Below, piece after piece: positions 24,301-35,804 of a DNA stretch of 64,000 nt. Origin of the DNA: Baylisascaris procyonis (taxonomy: Eukaryota; Nematoda; Chromadorea; Rhabditida; Ascarididae); the NCBI GenBank assembly GCA_037389465.1, contig JAZARR010000089.1:1054001-1118000 (forward strand), read 5' to 3'. Every line of letters begins with the position of its first letter. Position 1 is the stretch's first letter. The position numbers and the translations under genes were made by a program. The notes below the pieces were generated by a model. That model made no database searches, was not told the origin of the DNA, and saw only the letters and a program-made list of their open reading frames with translations.

Positions 24301-27300
24301 ATAGAAAATAAAACTAAAGAAAAATTTGCATATTCAAACGCATAGAAAATAACACTAAAGAAAAAATTGCATATTCAAACGCATAGAAAATAACACTAAA
24401 GAAAAAATTGCATATTCAAACGCATAGAAAATAACATTTAAAAAATTTGCATATTCAAACGCATAGAAAATAACACTAAAGAAAAATTTGCATATTCAAA
24501 CGCATAGAAAATAAAACTAAAGAAAAATTAGTATATTTAAACGCATAGAAAACAACACTAAAGAAAAATTTGCATATTCAAACGCATAGAAAATAAAACT
24601 AAAGAAAAATTAGTATATTTAAACGCATAGAAAACAACACTAAAGAAAAATTTGCATATTCAAACACATAGAAAATAAAACTAAAGAAAAATTTGCGTAT
24701 TCAAACCCATAGAAAATAAAACTAAAGAAAAATTTGCATATTCAAACGCATAGAAAATAACACTAAAGAAAAAATTGCATATTCAAACGCATAGAAAATA
24801 ACATTTAAAAAATTTGCATATTCAAACGCATAGAAAATAACACTAAAGAAAAATTTGCATATTCAAACGCATAGAAAATAAAACTAAAGAAAAATTAGTA
24901 TATTTAAACGCATAGAAAACAACGCTAAAGAAAAAATTGCAAATTCAAACGCATAGAAAATAACATTTAAAAAAATTTGCATATTCAAACGCATAGAAAA
25001 TAAAACTAAAGAAAAATTTGCATATTCAAACGCATAGAAAATAACGCAAGAGAAAAATTTGCGTATTCAAACGCGTAGAAAATAAAACTAAAGAAAAATT
25101 TGCATATTGAAACGCATAGAAAATAACGCAAGAGAAGAATTTGCATATTCAAACGCATAGAAAATAAAACTAAAGAAAAATTTGCATATTCAAACGCATA
25201 GAAAATAACGCAAGAGAAAAATTTGCGTATTCAAACGCATAGAAAATAACACTAAAGAAAAATTTGCATATTCAAACGCATAGAAAATAACACTAAAGAA
25301 AAAATTGCATATTCAAACGCACAGAAAATAACATTTAAAAAAATTTGCATATTCAAACGCATAGAAAATAAAACTAAAGAAAAATTTGCATATTCAAACG
25401 CATAGAAAATAACGCAAGAGAAAAATTTGCGTATTCAAACGCATAGAAAATAAAACTAAAGAAAAATTTGCATATTCAAACGCATAGAATATAAAACTAA
25501 AGAAAAATTTGCATATTCAAACGCATAGAAAATAACACTAAACAAAAATTTGCATATTCAAACGCATAGAAAATAAAACTAAAGAAAAATTAGTATATTT
25601 AAACGCATAGAAAACAACGCTAAAGAAAAATTTGCATATTCAAACACATAGAAAATAAAACTAAAGAAAAATTTGCGTATTCAAACCCATAGAAAATAAA
25701 ACTAAAGAAAAATTTGCATATTCAAACGCATAGAAAATAACGCAAGAGAAAAATTTGCGTATTCAAACGCATAGAAAATAACACTAAAGAAAAAATTGCA
25801 TATTCAAACGCATAGAAAATAACATTTAAAAAAATTTGCATATTCAAACGCATAGAAAATAACGCAAGAGAAAAATTTGCGTATTCAAACGCGTAGAAAA
25901 TAACACTAAAGAAAAAATTGCATATTCAAACGCATAGAAAATAACATTTAAAAAAACTTGCATATTCAAACGCATAGAAAATAACGCAAGAGAAAAATTT
26001 GCGTATTCAAACGCATAGAAAATAAAACTAAAGAAAAATTTGCATATTCAAACGCATAGAAAATAACGCAAGAGAAAAATTTGCGTATTCAAACGCATAG
26101 AAAATAAAACTAAAGAAAAATTTGCATATTAAAACGCATAGAAAATAAAACTAAAGAAAAATCTGCATATTCAAACGCATAGAAAATAACACTAAAGGAA
26201 AATTTGCATATTCAAACGCATAGAAAATAAAACTAAAGAAAAATTAGTATATTTAAACGCATAGAAAACAACACTAAAGAAAAATTTGCATATTCAAACA
26301 CATAGAAAATAAAACTAAAGAAAAATTTGCGAATTCAAACCTATAGAAAATAAAACTAAAGAAAAATTTGCATATTCAAACGCATAGAAAAGAACGCAAG
26401 AGAAAAATTTGCGTATTCAAACGCATAGAAAATAACACTAAAGAAAAAATTGCATATTCAAACGCATAGAAAATAACATTTAAAAAAATTTGCATATTCA
26501 AACGCATAGAAAATAACGCAAGAGAAAAATTTGCGTATTCAAACGCGTAGAAAATAACACTAAAGAAAAAATTGCATATTCAAACGCATAGAAAATAACA
26601 TTTAAAAAAATTTGCATATTCAAACGCATAGAAAATAACGCAAGAGAAAAATTTGCGTATTCAAACGCATAGAAAATAAAACTAAAGAAAAATTTGCATA
26701 TTCAAACGCATAGAAAATAACGCAAGAGAAAAATTTGCGTATTCAAACGCATAGAAAATAAAACTAAAGAAAAATTTGCATATTCAAACGCATAGAAAAT
26801 AACGCAAGAGAAGAATTTGCGTATTCAAACGCATAGAAAATAAAACTAAAGAAAAATTAGTATATTTAAACGCATAGAAAACAACACTAAAGAAAAATTT
26901 GCATATTCAAACACATAGAAAATAAAACTAAAGAAAAATTTGCGTATTCAAACCCATAGAAAATAAAACTAAAGAAAAATTTGCATATTCAAACGCATAG
27001 AAAATAACGCAAGAGAAAAATTTGCGTATTCAAACGCATAGAAAATAACACTAAAGAAAAAATTGCATATTCAAACGCATAGAAAATAACATTTAAAAAA
27101 ATTTGCATATTCAAACGCATAGAAAATAACGCAAGAGAAAAATTTGCGTATTCAAACGCATAGAAAATAACACTAAAGAAAAAATTGCATATTCAAACGC
27201 ATAGAAAATAACATTTAAAAAAATTTGCATATTCAAACGCATAGAAAATAACGCAAGAGAAAAATTTGCGTATTCAAACGCATAGAAAATAAAACTAAAG

Positions 27301-28926
27301 AAAAATTTGCATATTCAAACGCATAGAAAATAACGCAAGAGAAAAATTTGCGTATTCAAACGCATAGAAAATAAAACTAAAGAAAAATTTGCATATTCAA
27401 ACGCATAGAAAATAACGCAAGAGAAGAATTTGCGTATTCAAACGCATAGAAAATAAAACTAAAGAAAAATTAGTATATTTAAACGCATAGAAAACAACAC
27501 TAAAGAAAAATTTGCATATTCAAACACATAGAAAATAAAACTAAAGAAAAATTTGCGTATTCAAATCCATAGAAAATAAAACTAAAGAAAAATTTGCATA
27601 TTCAAACGCATAGAAAATAACGCAAGAGAAAAATTTGCGTAAACGCATAGAAAATAAAACTAAAGAAAAATTTGCATATTAAAACGCATAGAAAATAAAA
27701 CTAAAGAAAAATCTGCATATTCAAACGCATAGAAAATAACACTAAAGAAAAATTTGCATATTCAAACGCATAGAAAATAAAACTAAAGAAAAATTAGTAT
27801 ATTTAAACGCATAGAAAACAACACTAAAGAAAAATTTGCATATTCAAACACATAGAAAATAAAACTAAAGAAAAATTTGCGAATTCAAACCTATAGAAAA
27901 TAAAACTAAAGAAAAATTTGCATATTCAAACGCATAGAAAAGAACGCAAGAGAAAAATTTGCGTATTCAAACGCATAGAAAATAACACTAAAGAAAAAAT
28001 TGCATATTCAAACGCATAGAAAATAACATTTAAAAAAATTTGCATATTCAAACGCATAGAAAATAAAACTAAAGAAAAATTTGCATATTCAAACGCATAG
28101 AAAATAACGCAAGAGAAAAATTTGCGTATTCAAACGCATAGAAAATAACACTAAAGAAAAATTTGCACATTCAAACGCATAGAAAATAACACTAAAGAAA
28201 AAATTGCATATTCAAACGCAGAGAAAATAACATTTAAAAAAATTTGCATATTCAAACGCATAGAAAATAAAACTAAAGAAAAATTTGCATATTCAAACGC
28301 ATAGAAAATAACGCAAGAGAAAAATTTGCGTATTCAAACGCATAGAAAATAAAACTAAAGAAAAATTTGCATATTCAAACGCATAGAAAATAAAACTAAA
28401 GAAAAATTTGCATATTCAAACGCATAGAAAATAACACTAAAGAAAAATTTGCATATTCAAACGCATAGAAAATAAAACTAAAGAAAAATTAGTATATTTA
28501 AACGCATAGAAAACAACACTAAAGAAAAATTTGCATATTCAAACACATAGAAAATAAAACTAAAGAAAAATCTGCGTATTCAAACCCATAGAAAGTAACA
28601 GTAAAGAAAAAATTGCATATTCAAACGCATAGAAAATAACGCAAGAGAAAAATTTGCGTATTCAAACGCATAGAAAATAAAACTAAAGAAAAATTTGCAT
28701 ATTCAAACGCATAGAAAATAACGCAAGAGAAAAATTTGCGTATTCAAACGCATAGAAAATAAAACTAAAGAAAAATTAGTATATTTAAACGCATAGAAAA
28801 CAACACTGAAGAAAAATTTGCATATTCAAACACATAGAAAATAAAACTAAAGAAAAATTTGCGTATTCAGACGCATAGAAAATAAAACAAAAAAAAATTT
28901 GCATATTCAATGCCATGGAAAATAGT
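21339..28926. repeat. 41-bp satellite array, about 185 monomers
   Basis: A continuous head-to-tail array of 40-41 bp monomers. The core is AAATTTGCATATTCAAACGC, followed by ATAGAAAATAA and a variable end. Four main variants recur: ACTAAAG with TTTGCATA; GCAAGAG with TTTGCGTA; a 40-bp form with CATTTAAAAAAA; and one with TTAGTATATTTAAACG and AAAACAAC. The first and last monomers are degenerate (the last reads ATTCAATGCCATGG). Most TTTGCATA monomers contain ATTTGCAT, the reverse complement of the POU octamer ATGCAAAT. A-tracts recur at roughly helical spacing, so curvature is likely. There is no coding capacity. Confidence 0.97.
22140..25075. repeat. higher-order duplication inside the satellite (1,632-bp period)
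   Basis: Rare marker variants recur at a constant offset: ACACCAAAG near 22,271 and 23,903; the shortened CATTTAAAAAATTT form at 22,801 and 24,433 and at 23,168 and 24,800; ATCTGC at 22,651 and 24,283. The offset is 1,632 bp, about 40 monomers. The match breaks near 23,440 and 25,075, giving about 1.3 kb of near-identical order. Two further offsets appear later: about 613 bp (GAGAAGAATTT at 26,808 and 27,421) and 1,550 bp (GAATTCAAACCTATAG at 26,331 and 27,881). Confidence 0.85.
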
Positions 28927-31276
28927 AGCAACGATGAGATAGATAATAATATGATGACTGATAAACTTTCCACTAAGTTTATTCTTTTCAAATCACCTTG
29001 AAATATTGCGCGATAAAGCGATGAAAAAAGACGATATGGAAAAAAATGTACGTATTTAAACGACTATGGACAAAAAAAAAAAAGAAGATAACCTTTAAAA
29101 GTGCTTTGGCACGTATCTCCTGCGAAGAGTAGAAAAACCATTGATAGCTATTTGATAAGTAATCATAAAATTGTCGAAAAAGATGAAATTTTACTAAAAC
29201 GAATAAATTTTCAATTTAAAAAAAAGCATATTTTATTTTTATATCAACGCATAAATCTATACATCACGATTCGACCATTGAATAAACCTATAAAACCTAA
29301 CATGCAAATATGAATTACTCATTGAAATTAATGAAAACAATAAGGAGTAAATTAGCAACAAAAATGAAGAAATGCCTATGAATTCGTAATTTTATAATCG
29401 ATGATGATGATTGAATATGAATTTTAATATGAATTACTGAAAAAAAAATTTGTTATGATTATATAAGAAATATCCAATCATTATATTCCAATATCAAATA
29501 ACAAAGTATCGTTGAAAAAAGAACATTAAAAAAGATATAAATATTATAAAAGGATAAATTTCGACGGAAAATTCAACGAAACATTTTAAATATTTACGTC
29601 AAAAATCACTGCCAATATCTAAGTTCTATCATAAGTTAAATGCATCACAATAAAATTAGAATACATATGACCAATAAAATAGTGAAAATCGTTAAGCATC
29701 AAGCATCTACTCTGTTTAGCTCTTAATTGAACTTCTCCAATTTGCATCTGAAGTAATCATTCATCTCTAATTATACAAGGTACAGTTTAAGCTAATATAC
29801 CCATCATTCAAACATGTAAAAATTTAAGAGTAAAAGTAACAAAACAAAAGTTTACGGGGAATTGGGCACAATTTTGGGAACTTTAAAATAAAATAATTGG
29901 GAATGCTCTAAACGAAATAAAAGCCTTCCGAATTATTATATCCACAGAATTTTATCGAAGGAAACCATTCATATTCATATTTTTTCATTTATTTAATTAA
30001 ATATTTACTTGTTTTACTCATGCATTTGTTTATTTATTTATGCCTAGATATGAAGTGAAAACATTGCATTTTTGCAGAGGCTTGAAATTTAGAAGAAACC
30101 TACAGAAAGAAGCAATTGCAAAAAAAAAAGTAAATGTTTGCCCGAACGCATTAAAAAAAAAAGAAATAACTGCAAAAAATTTCGTCACAATTTCGCATGC
30201 GACATTTCAACGATACACTCACTTTGAATGCGTTATCTCAACATGCATACATAATATTAATTCTCTCGAGGCAACCGCTACAATCCATTTCTCTTCCGAA
30301 AATTGCAAATAAAAAAAAAACTTTGAGGCAGCGATTTCGAGTGCGTGATCGATCACACTGCACGCAATTATGCAACCATATTTAACAATTCAAATTTCGC
30401 TCTCAAAAATAAAAATCTCGAAACTTCTATGAAGCATTTTTTCTCTTCCATTTTCTTCTTTTCTCATTTCAATTCTTTTTCATTTTCAAATTTCCAGAAA
30501 AAAAAACTGCATAAAATCTTTTTTCTAATACCGATTGCTTATCCGGATATGATGTTCTATCAAATGCGAAATATTCCAAAAGTTGATAAATAATAATAAC
30601 ATCCGACACATCTAAATTATGCAACTTAAATTAATAAATAAAGTCCAAAATAATTGAAAGCTTTACTGATGAGATTAGTAGAGGAATTCAATGCTGACAA
30701 ATCACACTGATAAGACTGATAATGAGATCCGATACTTAAGAATTTCAGTGACAATTATCTGTACCACTTTTTTTTAAATTAAAATGAGTACTTATTTTAT
30801 ATCCTATATATGTTATAATGTTATGCAAAAGTGTTTCCTATATATTAAAATATTTTTTTCTTACGCGCGACAAAGTGAAAATAGTAGCGATCGCAGAGAA
30901 TCTATTTTTATAAAAGAAACTAACAGATATGTTGCAGGTAAAATTTTCAGTGAGTTATCAATCATTAAGTATGCACAATTGAACTACTCTACTTCGATGC
31001 ATAGAAAATTTGAAACGAAATATTCAAATTCACATTTGCTAAACGAAAAGTAAAATAAATATAAAACAATACAGGGAAGGAAGGCAACTGAGTAAATTTA
31101 GGCTATTAGGGAGGGCGAAGGAAACATGCAGTGCATCTTCAATTTATTACTACAGTAAAGCATTGTTTGCTAGTGACAGTAAGCTGTAAATAAAATGACT
31201 GAAATGCTGCCGCGCAAATTGCTGCAACAAGTACAATAAAATAAAATCAGATATACGCGTGAATGAAAGTACTCAC
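28927..31276. other. AT-rich region without a supported gene
   Basis: Stop-dense on both strands apart from short low-complexity frames (Lys-, Asn- and Phe-rich). A Lys-rich 90-codon frame at 30,040-30,312 lacks splice signals. Confidence 0.5.
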
Positions 31277-31394
31277 TAAGTGAGAGCTTCCGTTGCTGCG
31301 TTTTTGCGTATCCCTTGGACACCATTTCAAGCATACGCATACAACCGCTTCTCAACCTTCTTCTATTGCTAACTAACTTTCCAAAATATCGATA
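31277..31394 (-). CDS. internal exon, unrecognised basic protein segment
   Basis: A TATGCTTGCAG acceptor and a perfect GTGAGT donor bound 39 codons plus one base (phase 0 entry, phase 1 exit). The other two phases hit stops. The peptide starts YRYFGKLVSNRRRLRSGCM and continues with MLEMVSKGYAKTQQRKLSL. It is strongly basic and could be a helix next to a nucleic acid or a membrane. The reading frame stays open past the donor, but composition drops to AT-rich there. No family is recognised; both splice signals make this one of the better candidates. Confidence 0.45.
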
Positions 31395-32953
31395 CTGCAA
31401 GCATACTTCCGACTAGAATTATCTGTCAACAAGGCAGATTGCAGGTAGAAAGTGGTCTTAAGGAAGAATTTCTGCTACTATATCGAAGCACCATCGTATC
31501 ATAACCAGAGAGTACCGAAAATCGAAGAGGAATTACGACTCGGTAGGCGCTAATTCGAGGGAAAGGTTGCGTTAAGTCTAGACATCCCTCCTCCAACTCT
31601 GCCATTTAAATTAAAATAAATCTTAGAACTTATGGCTATTCTAATGAATATAACAGTGCTTATAACGAGTACCGTTCTTAGCAATCCTCTGTGACTTCAG
31701 AATCAGATTCTCTCAAAAATTCTTCCGCACATATAATCAGAACTAATTTTTTTCGTCTCTCATCGCTTGCCAAATATTAAAATATGTCATAAGATTTTAT
31801 GGATTTTAAAAATAAACGAATTTCTAGGAAGAATTAAGATTCCGGAGTCGCTGATCATTGGCTCCGATTGTAAATGTGGCTCCGAGCATACATGATCACA
31901 CTCTTTAAAACGCTCAACAACGAATGCGCACAGTAAACGTACAATTTTTTTTTTTTTTTTTTGCAACGAATGCAAATAACGTGTAATCCGTAGCGAAAAT
32001 AGGGTTTACAAAATGTGAAAGAAGAGAATCGATATCTGTACATCGCTGTCATTGTTCGGGACAAAATTCCATGCTTATGAGTAACTAGCAATGCCGCCGA
32101 ATGAAACGACTAGTTACAATTGATTCCTGATAAAATTAACAGTCCACAAAATTGTTAGTGATAATTATAACAATAGTCACAAGTGACTAGTGGTAATAAC
32201 TAGTCGACCACAGCACCGCTTCGGCTAAGAACACTGCACAACGGACTAATAAGCACGACCGAACACCAACAAAGAAACGAATAACACTGAATCGCGCGGG
32301 CAATAACAGTTCTTATATACCCCATTCACAGTATCAAAACGACACTTACAAGATCATTTCATAGTGCACATTGTTCTACGATCATAGTCAAACTGCTCGA
32401 TGGTCACAGTCGAACTGCTCTGCAATCATAATCGAACTGTTTGTTCTACGATCAAAACTGTGTTACAGTAGCAATTGATTAGTGATATTTACAACAATAT
32501 TCGCAATTGATCAGGGATAACTATAACAATACTGGTAATCAATTAATGACAATTACAAAGTGACTTGTGGCAACTGTCGCCATGGAAGCAAATGTGATGA
32601 TCACATAGATACAAAAGAACAAAGTAATTATCGCAAAGAACAAAAACCAATCAATAAAACTATTCGAAAAGAAAGGGAATTCACAAAAAGCGATTGTAAG
32701 TGGATATCGACGATGCATATATAGCTAGGCCAAATGAAGGATATGGACAACGATGAAAGAAAGACGAAATTCATGCTAGTAATTCCATATGTGTATTGAA
32801 ATATCCATACGATATATTAGGAAACGTGAACATTGAAACCAATATGAAACTTGAAAGAATTTTATACCAAAATTATTGCATTGGAGAGTATAAAAAGTAG
32901 ATTGAAGTGAACAAAATAATATAATTGATTCATTTCTTCTTATGATTTTCAAG

Positions 32954-33030
<77 letters not shown>

Positions 33031-34760
33031 TAAAATCAAATGCTAGATCAAAGACAATAAACAATAAAGCATTGAACTACAACCTGAACTAGAACTCGAA
33101 CTGTACTCTGAAACAGTTCGAGATAACAATTTTACCTAACGTGTAACTAACTATTACTATAACAACCAGATCTCGAACTACATTCTAAAATAGTTTTGAC
33201 CTGCCGAACAACTAGCTGAACTGAAACTGAAACCTTATCCTAAAATAATCCAATTATTACGATCCAGAACTTTGAGAGCAATTGCTGTTTGTTCCTCGAA
33301 TTGTTCATATTACGGTCGATGAATGCAACATTCATCAACTTCAAATAAAAACGCTATGAATGCAGAATCAAAAAAGGAAGAACAAGCAGGACAGGTATAT
33401 ACCGAAAGCAAATATTCAAAAAAAAAAAAAAAATGTTATTTAAAAAATATGCAAATGAATTGAATAAGAAATGGGGAGAGATTTATCGATGAGAAATAAA
33501 CATTTCGATAATGATGCTCAAATAAGAAAATTTTTCACGCTCAATTGAAAATCAAAAAAAAAAAAAAATTGTTTGAATGCTGAATCAGCATTTACGTTTT
33601 CATTGATTACCTTACATATCATTCATATGTGTGTAGTCAAACATTTTATATTGAGAGTAAACGCTATTGCAGCAATTTTCAAGCAGCAATATTGCACTAA
33701 CAAATGCATCCAGAGAAATCGATTCCATTGAGAAGCCGAAAACCTTTTATGAACTTTAAACGGGTGAACACTTCAAGCAGCATTTATTTTAACTTACAAC
33801 TTACTTTTACAGCTTACTTTGTCTTTTACAGAAGTAGTAATAACTAGTAATAACTATATTATAGCCCCCCCCCACCACACCCAACCATTATGAATCGTCC
33901 AACCATTCAAATTTTAAAACAAGTTCAATGTGAGATTTCGAGGCCGTTTCGTGAACTATTCAAAATATCCTTCAGAGCAATCCAATAATTAATTATTGCA
34001 CACAAAAAATTTGATTGAAAGAGACATCAAATGGTCATGTAAAAAAAGAAAAAAAATAAAACGAGATAGATGGAGAGACGGAGAAGAAAAAACATACAAG
34101 GACGGGTATTTAAAAAAAGAAAACAGAGGGAGAAGATGAAAGGAAAACGGAGGAAATAGACAGAGGCCAAGAAGAAAAGGTATAGAGGGACAGACTTAGA
34201 GAGTGAGGGCGGTAAAACCTCCTCTAAATATGATAAATTGTAAAGAAAAAAACTGCAATCAGTAGACCGGTTATCACTGATCAAAAAGTATTTTATTTTG
34301 TTGTTCAATCAAACTTCGTTGATCAAAACGTTGTTCAACTAAAACAATGTTGGCGAAATTGATGCTGATTTGCATTTAGATGAGAGTCGATCCAAATCAC
34401 CTACTTTATGATCGTGTTATTGCCAGATGGCTGTTACTTAAAATATCCTCTCTCTCTCTGCCCTCCTTTCTCTGTCCCTGTCCCTTCCTCTCTATCTTTG
34501 TCCTCCTCTCTCCACATAAAAAATCATATTAAGCCATTCATCGGCGATCCCTCTTTCTCGAATGTTGTCCAACAGTGATTTCATAGAAGATTTTAAACTT
34601 TACTTAACTTTAATCATTCGGTGCACTAGATCAAACGAAATTCATACGGCCTTACACTTTCACACCAAAATTTTACTTGCAAATAACAAAACTTTCCAGC
34701 TATTTGTCATATGAAGTTCGCCCCTTCCCCTCCCCTCCCCCTCCTCCTCTCTCTCCCTCG
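31395..34760. other. intergenic or intronic region with weak exon hints
   Basis: An open minus-strand stretch at 31,990-32,090 has a weak acceptor (TTGCTAG) and a GTAAAC donor candidate. CTAGT and ATTGAT words recur at 32,100-32,600. A (TA)n tract is listed separately. Pyrimidine-rich DNA (TCTC runs) fills 34,448-34,520 and 34,720-34,760. Confidence 0.45.
32957..33025. repeat. (TA)n microsatellite
   Basis: Uninterrupted TA tract of about 69 bases. Confidence 0.95.
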
Positions 34761-34840
34761 TTACTTCTCCATCAAAGCTCCATAGGCAGATGACGCAGCC
34801 ACAGAGTGATAAAAGTGGGAGAATAAAAAATGACGATGAG
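34761..34840 (-). CDS. candidate terminal exon of the 38.8-34.8 kb chain
   Basis: A strong acceptor (TTCTTTCAATTTCACTGTAG) ends at 34,841. Read in phase 1, which matches the donor of the 35.8 kb exon, 25 codons follow (HRHFLFSHFYHSVAASSAYG, then ALMEK) before TAA at 34,761-34,763. The other two phases are also open for a while; one gives a hydrophobic SSSFFILPLLSLCGC segment with a GTAACG donor, so the frame rests on phase matching alone. Product unknown. Confidence 0.33.
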
Positions 34841-35139
34841 CTACAGTGAAATTGAAAGAAATAATAGACATTATAAGTCATAGATATAAAATAAAACGAT
34901 CCTCTTCCTTGTTACTCAATCATCAGATGTTTAAGGCGAACATTGAAACCATTTCAAAATTGGGAAAAGTAATCAACAAAGGCACAACGAAATCAACACG
35001 ATCGGATGAAAAAGACCTTAAAAATACTCCTATTCCACTCCTCGCCTCCCCCCCCCCCCCCACCGTTCATCTATATATAAAAGTTACCACCAGTACAACG
35101 TATAGCTAAACCTCCCATATGCAAATCCTTTAAAACATA

Positions 35140-35143
<4 letters not shown>

Positions 35144-35213
<70 letters not shown>
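35144..35213. repeat. (TA)n microsatellite
   Basis: Uninterrupted TA tract of about 70 bases, inside the proposed intron between the 35.8 and 34.8 kb exons. Confidence 0.95.
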
Positions 35214-35215
<2 letters not shown>

Positions 35216-35697
35216 TTTTCAAGGAAATTTTGAAAGGAAAGAAGATGAAAAGAGGAGTGAGATGTAACAATTTTTTTTTTTTGTTGTTGAAAAAACACCT
35301 TATTGCTAAAGATTACTCAGATATCAAAATTGTAAATCAATACTTAAGCAGTATTTTATGAATTTAGAACTCGAACGGTATATGTCACCACAAATTTCAT
35401 TATTATGAAAATTATTATTAAATTCTTTTACAAGAAGCTCTCTTATTTAAAGAAAATTTTCATTTAAAAGATTTATTCAAATGCATTTAAGGAATTTTAG
35501 CAAAGAAAGGATACATCAAGACGAATGAGACGGAGGATAAATTTTTAATAAAGAAAATTTTTAATTGATTCTTGGCAATATAGGCAAACAAAAACTGAAA
35601 TATATCGCCAACAAAAAATTTACATATTGCGCTGCAAAAATCTTATACGAAAAGAAATGAAGGTGGTATAGATAAATATTGCTATAGGAAAGTATAC

Positions 35698-35804
35698 GTT
35701 CAAGTGAGACGAATATGTCGTGATGCAATTCAAGCGGAATATATGCAGCCGGCTGGTACGTGAAAGTGAGCTTGTTTTGCTCATTGACAGCCAATGATTT
35801 GCAA
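35698..35804 (-). CDS. candidate internal exon, unrecognised
   Basis: A GGTCGTTTTAG acceptor and a GTATAC donor bound 35 codons (phase 2 entry, phase 1 exit). The peptide includes CKSLAVNEQNKLTFTYQPAA and then YIPLELHHDIFVSLE. Its entry phase matches the exit of the 38.8 kb exon (CG plus T gives Arg), and its exit matches the 34.8 kb exon. The frame stays open after the donor into AT-rich Tyr/Phe/Ile-rich sequence, which looks intronic. No domain is recognised. Confidence 0.4.

Noticed and set aside
21339..28926. Regular short repeats resembling a CRISPR array
   Set aside because: Monomers are directly adjacent with no unique spacers; the genome is eukaryotic and the variation is satellite-like.
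28785..28991. Minus-strand frame through the end of the satellite
   Set aside because: Repetitive peptide that is just translated satellite monomers.
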